A stretch of DNA of 64,000 nucleotides from CAWCUZ01 sp963798795 (GTDB taxonomy: Bacteria > Acidobacteriota > Vicinamibacteria > Vicinamibacterales > SCN-69-37), in contig CAWCUZ010000001.1 of NCBI GenBank assembly GCA_963798795.1, positions 930,001-994,000 of the forward strand, written 5' to 3'. Within the stretch, counting starts at the first letter, position 1; every line of letters starts with the position of its first letter. A program made the translations under genes and the position numbers. Shown piece by piece: positions 34,453 through 43,731 of this stretch. The notes under the pieces are model-generated. The model was not told the origin of the DNA, ran no database searches, and saw only the letters and a program-made list of their open reading frames with translations.

Positions 34453-36434
34453 CGGGACACCGTGACTACCTGCAGGTCCTGGCCCTTGTGTTCCCCTGCG
34501 CCGACATGGATCCGCACGGCACCGCCGAGCGCCGCATCGAGCAGCCGCGGGTCCTGTTCGTCGCCGGGGACGAATCCCTGCACGGCGCCGATCAGGTAGT
34601 CGCCCTCGATCAGACCGCCTACCGTGTACGCGCCCGCGCCCGTGGGCACGGCGCGGTGCGCGCGACGCGGGTTCATTCCGTTCGCAATCCACAGGCGGTA
34701 GTCGGCGGGAACGAGCAGCACCGTCACGTCCTGGAGGTCGCCGCCCGACCCCGCGTGCACCGTCCCGCTGATCTGGGCAACCTGGTCGGTATAGGTGAGC
34801 ACCACGCCGGCCAGATCCGCGTCCTTCAACTCGAACGGGTCGACGAGCAGGTCGCGGCCGCCCGCCATCGCCGACCGCGGCAGCCACCCGGTTGCCGCCG
34901 GGGGCACGAGCACGTAGCGTCCGGGCCGCTCGCCCGGCGTCTTGAATTCTCCGGTCTGGCTCGTGCTGCCTCGCGCGAAGTTCGGCGAATCGCGGCCATC
35001 CGCCGGCTGCAGCGTCACGCGCATGGCCTGCAGCTGGCGCGCCGGCGGTTTCAGTTTCGAGCCGTCGAATTCAATCCGACCGCTCACCGTCAGGCCGGGC
35101 GCGAGCACGAGCGTCAGGCCGCTCACGTCGCGGCCGCCGACCGATACGGCGGATTCGGCAAACAGCGGTTCGGTCGGTCCTCGCGGCGCCGACGGATCGC
35201 CGAACACCATCTGGAACATCGGGTTCGACGCCATTTCCGCCGGCATCTCGGGACGCGGCTGTTTCGTCGCCCGGGCCACATAGGAGCCGGGCGGCACGCC
35301 CAGCAGCGTGAACGCCCCGTCCGGCGACGTGACGGTCGTCGCCACGGCCATGTCGGCGTCGTTCGTCCCGCCCGCGGCCGACAGCTGGATGCCGAGGCTG
35401 CCGGCCGGGCCGTCCGGACCGATGACCGTGCCGGAAATGGCCGCGGTCGGCACGAGGCGCAGCGACAGATCGATGCCGGGCCGTTCCGTTCCCGCGGTCA
35501 GCACGATTGACTCGGCCTGATCGGGTCTGGCCGTGGACGGATAGAACACGGTCTGGTACGAGAGGAGGCGGCCGTCGGCGGCGGGCGGCGGCGTGGCGAG
35601 CGCGCCGGACGCGAACAGCAGGTCTCCCACCCGCAGACCGTTCGACGCCGGCATCCGAACATTCGACGAGATGACGTCGAGCATGCCGGCGCCGGCACCG
35701 GCGCCCCCGCCGGTGAGGGTGCGCACCAGGCCCTCCATGAACGCGACCGGCACGGTCGTCTTGGTCTGCGGAACGGTGACGACGTACCGGCCCGGCGGGA
35801 GCATGCCGATCCGATACCGGCCGCGATCGTCGGTCGTCGCCGATCCGGCTGATTCCAGATCGGGATGCCCCGCGGTCATCGTGCGCCGCAGGGCGCGGAC
35901 CTGCAATCCGACGGCCGGCTCACCGGCGTCGTCAGTCACGGTACCGGCGACGGCGGCGTACCTCCAGAGCGGAATGCGAACGCTCAGCGCGCGGCCCGCC
36001 TCGTCGAGCTCAACCGGGTGCGGGTCGCCTTGCGGATGATGCTGGCCGCCGCGCGACGGGAGATATCCGGCCGCATTCGCCGCGATCAGGTAGGAGCCTT
36101 TCGGCAGGCCGTGGAAGACGAATCGGCCGTCCGCACCCGTGAGCAGGCGGGGCACCGGGGGCGACCCGTTCAGCGCCAGACCGGCAAGCCCTCCGCCGCC
36201 ACCCAGCGCCGCCAGTCGTTCTTGCAGCGCGGCTGCCGCGTCCGACGACTGCCCGCGCGCCGCCAGCGACACGACGACGTCGCCGACGGGCTGACCGCTC
36301 TCCGCATCGACGACCTGCCCGGCGATGATGCCGGTCGGCTCCGGCGCGGCCGTCTGCGAGGACGCCTGCGCCGACAGGGCCGCCGCGGCACACACGCACG
36401 CGGCCGCCGTCCAGACCGATCTCACAGTCCGCAT
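34449..36434 (-). CDS. Secreted carboxypeptidase-regulatory-like protein (paralogue)
   Basis: 661 residues from the ATG at 36434, with a signal peptide (about 6-24, VWTAAACVCAAAALSAQA). Modules: IIAGQVVDAESGQPVGDVV, VAGTVTDDAGEPAVGLQV, ISGTVIGPDGPAGSLGI, VSGRIEFDGSKLKPPAR, ISGTVHAGSGGDLQDVT. Each carries the GRY/LPPGRYVV-type closing strand. The plan matches the downstream gene, pointing to local duplication. Upstream the 115-bp gap to the VPS10-like gene has a strong CCCGGGTC hairpin. No enzymatic function is evident. Confidence 0.85.
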   Translation of the reverse strand: MRTVRSVWTAAACVCAAAALSAQASSQTAAPEPTGIIAGQVVDAESGQPVGDVVVSLAARGQSSDAAAALQERLAALGGGGGLAGLALNGSPPVPRLLTGADGRFVFHGLPKGSYLIAANAAGYLPSRGGQHHPQGDPHPVELDEAGRALSVRIPLWRYAAVAGTVTDDAGEPAVGLQVRALRRTMTAGHPDLESAGSATTDDRGRYRIGMLPPGRYVVTVPQTKTTVPVAFMEGLVRTLTGGGAGAGAGMLDVISSNVRMPASNGLRVGDLLFASGALATPPPAADGRLLSYQTVFYPSTARPDQAESIVLTAGTERPGIDLSLRLVPTAAISGTVIGPDGPAGSLGIQLSAAGGTNDADMAVATTVTSPDGAFTLLGVPPGSYVARATKQPRPEMPAEMASNPMFQMVFGDPSAPRGPTEPLFAESAVSVGGRDVSGLTLVLAPGLTVSGRIEFDGSKLKPPARQLQAMRVTLQPADGRDSPNFARGSTSQTGEFKTPGERPGRYVLVPPAATGWLPRSAMAGGRDLLVDPFELKDADLAGVVLTYTDQVAQISGTVHAGSGGDLQDVTVLLVPADYRLWIANGMNPRRAHRAVPTGAGAYTVGGLIEGDYLIGAVQGFVPGDEQDPRLLDAALGGAVRIHVGAGEHKGQDLQVVTVSR

Positions 36435-36486
36435 GATAGCGCCAAGGCGCCCGCGCGATGCGGGCCGCGGTACCACAAAGCGTTTC

Positions 36487-36508
36487 GCCCGGGTCTGAAG
36501 ACCCGGGC
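36487..36508. repeat. CCCGGGTC palindromic element (perfect hairpin)
   Basis: GCCCGGGTCT-GA-AGACCCGGGC, 10-bp stem with a 2-nt centre, followed by CCTCC. It lies between the stop of the VPS10-like gene and the start of the carboxypeptidase-regulatory-like gene on the same strand. Without a T-tract it is more likely a REP-like element than an intrinsic terminator. Confidence 0.75.
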
Positions 36509-36549
36509 CTCCAAACAGTGCTCGTCCTGACGACCGGGCCTCCGGGAGG

Positions 36550-39500
36550 CTACTTGTCCTTGATCACGGGCAGCTTTCCGCCCATCGCCTTGTTGAACGC
36601 CGGAATCGTCTGGTCGACGATCTGCGTGAACTCGGCCTTTGCCGTGGCCAGCTGGTTCTCCAGATCGCTCAGGATCGTGTAGGCCACGTCGCGCGGCTTG
36701 TAGTCGGCGCTGCCGGCCTCGTCGCCCGCCCCCGTCCCGACGGCGCCGCCGAGCCACAGCAGGTTCATGTACACCTTGTAGGCGTCGACGAAGTACTTCT
36801 CGTCGCTCCGAAGATCCTGTTGCGTGACCAGCCGCAGCTCCGTGGCATAGATCTTCTGCTCGAGATCCATCAGCGGCTTTTCCAGCTCGTCCTTGCCCTG
36901 GTTCGCCTGGAGCAGGTCCTGGATCTGCCGGCGCGTGACCTCCATCCGATTGACCATCCCCGACGTGGCCGAAATGTCGTCGCGGATGCGCACCTGCATC
37001 TTCGTCGACTCGGCCAGGTCCGCGTCTGACGCGGCGATTTTCGGGTCCTTGAGGATCTCGAACGGCTCGGTGTATGGCCGTCCGTCGATGGTGAACCGGA
37101 CCGAGTAGCTGCCCGGCGCGGCAATCGGCGTGGCCGTGCCGCCGCTGATGCCCCAGTGGGTCACCGGCCGCGTGTCGCGCCCGCGGAAGTCCGGCTCCTC
37201 CCAGATGTGCGGGTTCTCGGCGGGCGTCGTGCGGATCTCGACCATCTTCGCCGGGTCGTACATCAGGTTCCACGTCGCGCGATTCAAACCGGCCCGGGCG
37301 CCCTCGATCGACTGGGCGCGAACGACCTGCCCGGCGCCATCGAGAATCTCCATCTGAATCGGCCCCGCCGGCGCCGCGGCCAGCGAAAACAGGAACTCCG
37401 CCGAGCCGCTGCGCGCCTGCCGGAAGCCGGCGCGCGGCGGGAACACCCGAGTCTCGCCCGACGCGGCGGGCGACGTCTGCCCGGTCTGTTCGAGCAGCGT
37501 GATGTCCGGCAGGATGAACAGCCCGCGCCCGTAGGTCGAGACGACCACGTCGTGATACCGCGGCTCGACGACCACCCACGTCACCGGCGCGGCGGGCAGC
37601 CCTTCATTGAAGTGCACCCAGTGCGCGCCATCGTCCATCGAGTAGTAGAACGCGTGGCCCGTGCCGGCGAACAGCATGCCCCGCCGGTTCGGGTTCTCCG
37701 CGACCGACTGCACGTAGTCGAGCGGATCGGAGGCCGGCAGATCGCCCGTGATCTTCGTCCACGTCGCGCCGAAATCCGTCGTCTTGAAGAGGAACGGCTC
37801 ACGGTTGTCGACGAGGTGCAGGTCCATGGCGAGATACGCGGTGCCCGCGTCGAACGTGGACGGCGAGATCTGGACGACGGTCCCGAGCGGCGGCAGGCCG
37901 GCGATGTGCGCGCTCACGTCGTTCCAGTGCGCGCCGGCGTCGCGCGAGAACCACACCTTGCCGTCGTTCGTGCCGGCCCACACCAGCCCCTGCTGCTTCG
38001 GCGATGGCGAGATGGCGTAGACGAGCGCGCCCGAGGACTGCCCCAGGTTGTCCTCGACGATGCCGCCCGAGGGCACGATCAGCTTCGGGTCCTTCGTCGA
38101 CAAGTCAGGGCTGAACTCCGTCCACGACTGTCCGCCGTTGGTCGTCTTCCAGATGATGTTGCACGCGTAGTAGACCGTGTCGTGGTCGAACGGATCGAAC
38201 GCGAGCGGCGCCGTCCAGTGGCAGCGGTACCTCGACTCGTCGGGCGCCGAATCGAACGTGATCATGCTCGGCGACACCGAACGCGCCGTGCCCTGCGTGG
38301 CGTCCCAGCGCGTGAGCTTGTTGCCGTAGCACGAGGCGAACACGATGTTCGCGTCGACCGGGTCTGGAAGGGTGAAGCCGGACTCGCAGCCGCCGATGTT
38401 CGGCTCCCAGGCCGATCCGCCACGCCCGCCGCCCCGGCCGCCACCCACCACCGCCGCCGCCGCCGCGGCCGCCCCGGCCGCCGCGGCCGGCCCCGGCGGC
38501 CCCCGCGGCGCTCGGCGGCTCCGGCAGCCGGCCGTTGCCCGTGTCCTCCGGCGTCGTGCTCGGCCCCCGCATCGTGCCGTCATCCTGCCGGTTGCTGTAG
38601 ATCCAGTACGGCACGCGGTTGTCCACGGCCACGTGGTACATCTGCCCGTTCGGCAGCCGCACGCCGGTGTTCCCCTGTGGTGTGAAGATCGTGGCGCCGC
38701 CGTCGTCGGTCAGGACATAACGACGGCCGTCGGTCGGGTCCATCCAGATGTCGTGGCAGTCGCCGCAGCCGCCGCTGCCCGGAAACGTGAGCCCGCCGTC
38801 GCTCGATCGATGAAAGCTGCTGTTGGTGACGAGCACGTCGTCGGCGTTCTGCGGATTGACGGCGATGCGGATGTAGTAGCCGGCGCGCCCGATGAGCGAC
38901 CGGTCCCAGCTGACCACGCGGAACGTGGCGCCGCCGTCGTCGGAGCGCCAGACCGATCCCTGGTCGGCCGTCTGGATGAGTGCGTAAATCCGCTTGCCGT
39001 CCGACGGCGCAATGGCGACGTCGATCTTGCCGACGGGCGGCCGCGGCATGCCCGTTTCCACCTTCGCCCACTTCGCCCCGCCGTCGTGCGTGAGGTAGAC
39101 GCCGCTGCCCGGCCCGCCGCCGGACTGCTGCCACGTCTTCTGCAGCACCTGCCACGTCCCGGCCACGAGCGTGTTCGGGTCGTGCGCGTCCATCGACAGC
39201 CCGGAGCACCCGGTGTCGGCGTTGACGAAGAGCGACCGTGTCCACGTCGCGCCGCCGTCGGTCGTCTTGAAGACCCCGCGCTCCTGCTGCGGCCCCGTGC
39301 CGAATCCCACGGCGCACGCGTAGACGATGTTCGGGTCGGTGGGATGCACGATGACCCGCCCGATGCGGCCGCTCTTCTCGAGGCCCATGCGCGTCCACGT
39401 CGCGCCGGCGTCGATGGACTTGTAGATGCCATCGCCCATCACGTCGCTCGGCCGCACGAGCCACGCCTCGCCTGTCCCCGCCCAGACCGTGTCGTGGTCC

Positions 39501-39907
39501 GACGGCGCAACGGCGAGCGCGCCAATCGCCTGGACCGGCTGATCGTCGAACACCGGCACGAACGTCTGGCCGTTGTCGGTGGACTTCCAGACGCCGCCCG
39601 ACGCGGAGCCCAGATAGTAGGTGGTCGGATCCCCCGGCACGCCGACGGCCGACGCGATGCGCCCGGCGGGTGCGGGGCCCATGTACCGGAAGCGCAGCGG
39701 CTGCACCGGCTGGCTCTGCGGCGCGCCGAAGCCGCCGCGGCCGCGCTGTCCCTCGAGAGCGGCGTCCGGCTCCTGCGCCGGCGCGGCCGCGACTCGCGCC
39801 AGGCCGGGTCGCGGCGGCAGCGGTCGCGCGGCGAGCACGCCCGCCGAAACGGCCGCGGCGCACGTCCCGATCAGAAGTTGACGGATGAGATGACTGGTAG
39901 GGCGCAT
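36550..39907 (-). CDS. Secreted sortilin/VPS10-like BNR-repeat protein, frameshifted
   Basis: About 1118 residues if one frameshift in a Gly-rich tract is repaired. Signal peptide 1-27. Propeller blades: STDNGQTF, SIDAGATW, TTDGGATW, THDGGAKW, SDDGGATF, SSDGGLTF, TTNGGQSW, SRDAGAHW, TTDFGATW, SMDDGAHW. The first frame runs from 39907 to about 38450 (RGGRGGRGGGGGGG) and resumes one frame over at about 38447 (GGGRGGGRGGSAWEPNIGG); the surrounding G/C-only sequence makes an indel error likely. The C-terminal part has RAGLNRATWNLMYDP and a helical tail ending KLPVIKDK. Same family as 2630-5725. Confidence 0.83.
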
Positions 39908-40005
39908 GGGTCCTCCGAGGTGCCGGGTAATCCTACAGCAGCTTGCCGCTGTCGTGTTTCACGACATCGCCGCGCGGGCGGGCTCGATGGTATGAATGTG
40001 GCCTC

Positions 40006-40579
40006 GTGTCGCAACCGGCTCGCTGGCGCGGCGTGTTCGGCGGGCTGCTCCTCGCGGCGGTCCTCGCCGGCAGCGCGCCGCAGCCGGCCGCGCTGGCGCA
40101 GCAGGGCGAGTACCGACGTCAAGGCGGCCTTTCTCTTCAACTTCATCAAACTGATCGGCTGGCCCGCCGACTCTCTCGGCGCCCCGGGAAGTCCGTTCGA
40201 GGTGTGCGTGCTGGGCATCGACCCGTTCGGGGCCGCGCTCGACCACACGCTGACGGGCGAGTTCGTTCAGGGGCACGCCGTCCAGGTGCTGCATCTGCCG
40301 GCCGGCAGCGATGTGGTGTCATGCAAGGTGCTGTTCGTCGGGCGCGACGAACGCGATCGGCTGGCGCGGCTGACTGGCCTGGCCGGCCGGATGCACACGC
40401 TCACGATCGGCGAGTGGCCGCGGTTCATCGCCGACGGCGGCGCCATCCGCCTCGACGTCGACCACGGACGGGTGCGGTTCGATCTGAATCTGGAGGCGAC
40501 GCGCGCGAGCGGCCTCGCCGTCGACGCCCGGCTCATCCGTGTCGCACGCACCGTCTTCGGCGGGGGCAGCCGTCCATGA
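40006..40579 (+). CDS. YfiR/DUF4154 family periplasmic protein, frameshifted
   Basis: About 190 residues with one repaired frameshift. From a GTG at 40006 a signal peptide (GVFGGLLLAAVLAG..AALA) leads to QQGEY; the family's next motif, DVKAAFLFNFIKLIGWP, is in the other frame. One extra C at 40113-40114 (TACCGAC for TACGAC) explains it. The rest carries the DUF4154 core: FEVCVLGIDPFG, VLFVGRDERDRLARL, DGGAIRLDVDHGRVRFDLN and NLEATRASGLAVDARLIRVA. YfiR proteins act in the periplasm as sensors or repressors of membrane signalling proteins. Its stop overlaps the ATG of the membrane hybrid kinase downstream, the likely partner. Confidence 0.82.
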
Positions 40580-42411
40580 CGCTCCCCCGCCTGCGCAACC
40601 TGCCGCTGCGGCAGAAGCTGCTGGTCATCGGCATCGCGACGAGCGGCGCGGCGCTGCTCGTCACGAGCGTCGTCTTCCTGATCTCGAGCTACCTCATCGT
40701 GCGCGGCAATCTGCAGACGGGCGTCGGGGTCCAGACGTCCATCGTCGCCGACAGCGCGAACTACGCCCTGTCATTCCGCGACCCCAAGGTCGCGGGCGAG
40801 GCGCTCGCCGCGATGCGCGCCAGTCCCGTCATCGACCTCGGCTGCCTGTACACGGTCGACGGCGCCCTGCTGGCGACCTACGTGCGCCGGGGCGCGGAGG
40901 TGACGTGTCCGCCAACCGCTCCGGCCGACGGCAACCTGTCGGGCGCGACCTACGTCGCCGTGGCCGCGCCGGTCGCGTTCGGGGACCGGCGCGTCGGCAC
41001 GGTGCTGCTGCGCGCCAATCTCACCCGTGTCACCCAGCAGATCCGGGCGCAGTCGTACGCCGCGCTCCTGGGCCTGGTCATCGGCGTGGCCGTTGTGCTG
41101 CTCGTGGCGGCGCGTCTCCGGCGCGTGATTTCCGAGCCGGTGCTGGCCCTGTCGACGGCCTCGGAGCGCATCGCGCGGGCGGGCGACTACTCCATCCGCG
41201 CCGCCAAGCACGGCGAGGACGAGATCGGCGCGCTCACCGATGCGTTCAACGAGATGGTCGCCGGCATCGAGCGGCGCGACGAGCAGTTGCGCACGGCGAG
41301 CCGGCTGAAGGACGAATTCCTGGCCGCCCTGTCGCACGAACTGCGCACCCCGCTCAATGCGATCGTCGGCTGGCTCCAGATCCTGCGCACGTCGCCCGAC
41401 AACCCGCCGCTGCGCGAGCGTGCGCTCAACAGCCTGGACCGCAACGCGCGCGCCCAGGCCCGCCTCATCGAGGACCTGCTCGACGTCTCGCGCATCGTCA
41501 CCGGCAAGCTGCAGCTCAACACGGCCGTCGTCGATCTGGTGACGGTCATCGACGCGGCCCTCGACGTCATCCGCCCGGCCGCCTCGGCCAAGGGCATCAC
41601 GGTCGAGCGGGACCTGCTGCCGTCTCCCCGCCTGGTGGCCGGCGACGCCGACCGTCTGCAGCAGGTCGTCTGGAACCTGCTGTCCAATGCGGTCAAGTTC
41701 ACGCCCTCCGGGGGCCGCGTCGACGTGAGCCTCACCGAGGCGGCGGCAAGCTACACGATCACGGTGCGCGACACGGGCATCGGCATCCCGCCCGAGTTCC
41801 TGCCGCGCATGTTCGACCGCTTCCTCCAGGCGGACGGCTCGACGACGCGCCAGCACGGCGGGCTCGGACTCGGCCTGGCCATCGTGCGCGACCTCGTCGT
41901 CATGCACGGCGGCCGCGTGGAGGCGTCGAGCGCCGGCCCCGGACACGGCGCCACGTTCTCGGTCGTCCTGCCGCAACTGCTCACATCGAGGGCACCGGCC
42001 GGCGGCGTGCTGTCCCCCTCCGAGACGCGGCTGGACGGCCTGTCCGTGCTGGTCGTCGACGACGACCCGGAGGCGCGCGACGTGGCCGCCGCGGCGCTGA
42101 CCGGCGCGGGCGCGGTCGTCTGCACGGCCGCCGACGCCCAGGCGGCGCTCGGCCAGCTCGAGCTCGAGGATTTCGACGCCCTCGTTTGCGACATCGCCAT
42201 GCCGGATGTCGACGGCTACACCCTTCTGCGCCGCATCCGGGCGCTCGAGCTCGAACGCGGCCGCTTCCTGCCGGCCGTGGCGCTCACGGCCTACGCATCG
42301 GCCGACGATCAGGCCCGCGCCCACGCCGTCGGCTACCAGGGATTCGTGTCGAAGCCGTTCGAGTTCTCGGCTCTGGTCACGGCCGTCGGATCGGCCGCCG
42401 GCCGCGTGTAA
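40576..42411 (+). CDS. Hybrid sensor histidine kinase with C-terminal receiver
   Basis: 611 residues. Membrane segment about 14-38, periplasmic domain of the CHASE8 type (about 40-150: VQTSIVADSANYALSFRDP), second membrane segment about 155-178, HAMP (about 180-232), HisKA with H254 in LAALSHELRTPLNAI, HATPase with NLLSNAVKF, DTGIGIPPE and GGLGLGLAIVRD, then a REC domain with D539 in ALVCDIAMPDVDGY. It overlaps the YfiR-like gene by ATGA. YfiR plus a CHASE8/HAMP membrane signalling protein is a recurring pair (as in YfiR-YfiN, where the output is GGDEF); here the output is phosphotransfer. Confidence 0.92.
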   Translation: MTLPRLRNLPLRQKLLVIGIATSGAALLVTSVVFLISSYLIVRGNLQTGVGVQTSIVADSANYALSFRDPKVAGEALAAMRASPVIDLGCLYTVDGALLATYVRRGAEVTCPPTAPADGNLSGATYVAVAAPVAFGDRRVGTVLLRANLTRVTQQIRAQSYAALLGLVIGVAVVLLVAARLRRVISEPVLALSTASERIARAGDYSIRAAKHGEDEIGALTDAFNEMVAGIERRDEQLRTASRLKDEFLAALSHELRTPLNAIVGWLQILRTSPDNPPLRERALNSLDRNARAQARLIEDLLDVSRIVTGKLQLNTAVVDLVTVIDAALDVIRPAASAKGITVERDLLPSPRLVAGDADRLQQVVWNLLSNAVKFTPSGGRVDVSLTEAAASYTITVRDTGIGIPPEFLPRMFDRFLQADGSTTRQHGGLGLGLAIVRDLVVMHGGRVEASSAGPGHGATFSVVLPQLLTSRAPAGGVLSPSETRLDGLSVLVVDDDPEARDVAAAALTGAGAVVCTAADAQAALGQLELEDFDALVCDIAMPDVDGYTLLRRIRALELERGRFLPAVALTAYASADDQARAHAVGYQGFVSKPFEFSALVTAVGSAAGRV

Positions 42412-42516
42412 CCCCTCTCGCCGGGTTCCTGTCCGATTGCCGGACGATTTGTCGTCGTTCTTGTCAGTGGCGATCGGCGCCCTCGCTTTCGTCTCCCGCA
42501 CGTCACGATTGGCCCG

Positions 42517-42531
42517 TGGCACGACTGTTGC
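42517..42531 (+). promoter_or_regulatory. Sigma-54 (-24/-12) promoter
   Basis: TGGCAC-GACTG-TTGC matches the sigma-54 consensus TGGCAC-N5-TTGC at every position, with T before TGG. The predicted start point lies about 12 bp downstream (about 42543), leaving a 24-nt leader to the ATG at 42567. Two sigma-54 activators are encoded in this window (49890 and 58988). Confidence 0.8.
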
Positions 42532-42566
42532 GGCAAAAGAGCCGCACGACTGGAGAAAGAAGCACC

Positions 42567-42770
42567 ATGCAAGCCACCCCTCGCGTCGTCGATGCCGTTC
42601 AGCGACTGAAAAACACGTTTCTCGAGGAGCCGACCACGCCGCTCTCGCTCGCTGACGCCACGCGGGTCGCCGGCATCGAACCCTCGATCTGCCAGGTCAT
42701 CCTCGAAGCCCTCGAAGACGCCCGCTTCGTCGCGCGACAGAATGGCGCTTTCGTCAGACGCGTCGCCTGA
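42567..42770 (+). CDS. Small winged-helix DNA-binding-like protein
   Basis: 67 residues: MQATPRVVDAVQRLKNTF, then a helix-turn-helix-like segment (PLSLADATRVAGIEPSICQ, residues 26-44) and a wing-like end FVARQNGAFVRR. Very small proteins of this type, with a single HTH module and a C-terminal FLxRxxDGxFxR-like hairpin, are frequent in Acidobacteriota and have no assigned role. GGAGA lies 12 bp before the start. It is transcribed alone from a perfect sigma-54 promoter and converges on the sugar permease gene. Target unknown. Confidence 0.72.
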   Translation: MQATPRVVDAVQRLKNTFLEEPTTPLSLADATRVAGIEPSICQVILEALEDARFVARQNGAFVRRVA

Positions 42771-42825
42771 AGTTTGCTGGCGTCTGGCGATCAGCCGGGC
42801 CGACCGCTTCGAACCGGCCACCAAG

Positions 42826-43728
42826 CTAGGTCCTGAATCGATCCAGTGACGCCGCCGCCAGCAGGACGGCGCCCTTGACGATCATCTGGTCGTACGGGCT
42901 GACGTTGTACAGGTTCAGGCCGTTGTTGAGGATGCCGATGAAGAAGGCGCCGGCGAGGGTGCCCCAGATCGAGCCGCGGCCGCCGAAGAGGCTGGTACCG
43001 CCCACGACGACGGCGGCGACGGCATCCAGTTCGTAGAGCTCGCCGGCGCGCGGGTAGCCGGCATTGAGGCGCGACGCCACGAGCACGCCCGCCAGTCCGG
43101 CGCCGGCCCCACAGAGCAGGTACACGCGCATCAGCACGCGGTTGACCCGGATGCCCGAGAGCCACGCCGCGTCGCGGTTGCCGCCCACGGCGTACACGTG
43201 CCGGCCGAACGGCGTCCGCATCAGCAACACCCACGACACGACAAAGACGAGCACGAGGACGAGGGTGGGCGCAATCCCCTGGCTGAGGCGCGCGAAGGCC
43301 GGCGGCAGCCCCGCGATCGTCCGCGCGTCGGTGTACTTGAACGCCGCGCCGCGCACGACCAGCATCATGCCGAGCGTGACGATGAACGGCGGCACCTGCA
43401 CGCGGGTGACGACCAGGCCGTTGATCATCCCGACGGCGAGGCCGGCGGCCACCCCGACCCCGCATCCCGCCCAGATGCCCCAGCCGTGCGCCAGCGCGTC
43501 GGCGCAGAACACGCCGGAGAGCGCGACGACCGACCCCACCGAGAGGTCAATGCCGCCCGTGAGAATGACGAGCGTCATGCCCGCGGCAATGACGCCCGGA
43601 AATGCGTTCTGCCGGATCACGTTGGCGAGGTTGTCGGTCGTGAAGAACGCGTCGGTCGCGAACGCGAGGACGACGCACTCGACGGCGAGCGCCGCGAAGA
43701 TGCCGTAGACCGACAGCCAGCGGCGCAT
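42826..43728 (-). CDS. Sugar ABC transporter permease, RbsC family
   Basis: 300 residues, about eight membrane segments. The signature loop ILTGGIDLSVGSVVALSGV (about 57-75) is typical of RbsC/XylH/AraH permeases; VQVPPFIVTLGMM and GGTSLFGGRGSIWGT are further family motifs. Imports a monosaccharide with the ATPase 3 bp upstream and the binding protein further up. With GH38 alpha-mannosidase as first gene, mannose or a mannose-derived sugar is the best guess for the substrate. Confidence 0.92.
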   Translation of the reverse strand: MRRWLSVYGIFAALAVECVVLAFATDAFFTTDNLANVIRQNAFPGVIAAGMTLVILTGGIDLSVGSVVALSGVFCADALAHGWGIWAGCGVGVAAGLAVGMINGLVVTRVQVPPFIVTLGMMLVVRGAAFKYTDARTIAGLPPAFARLSQGIAPTLVLVLVFVVSWVLLMRTPFGRHVYAVGGNRDAAWLSGIRVNRVLMRVYLLCGAGAGLAGVLVASRLNAGYPRAGELYELDAVAAVVVGGTSLFGGRGSIWGTLAGAFFIGILNNGLNLYNVSPYDQMIVKGAVLLAAASLDRFRT

Positions 43729-43731
43729 CGA

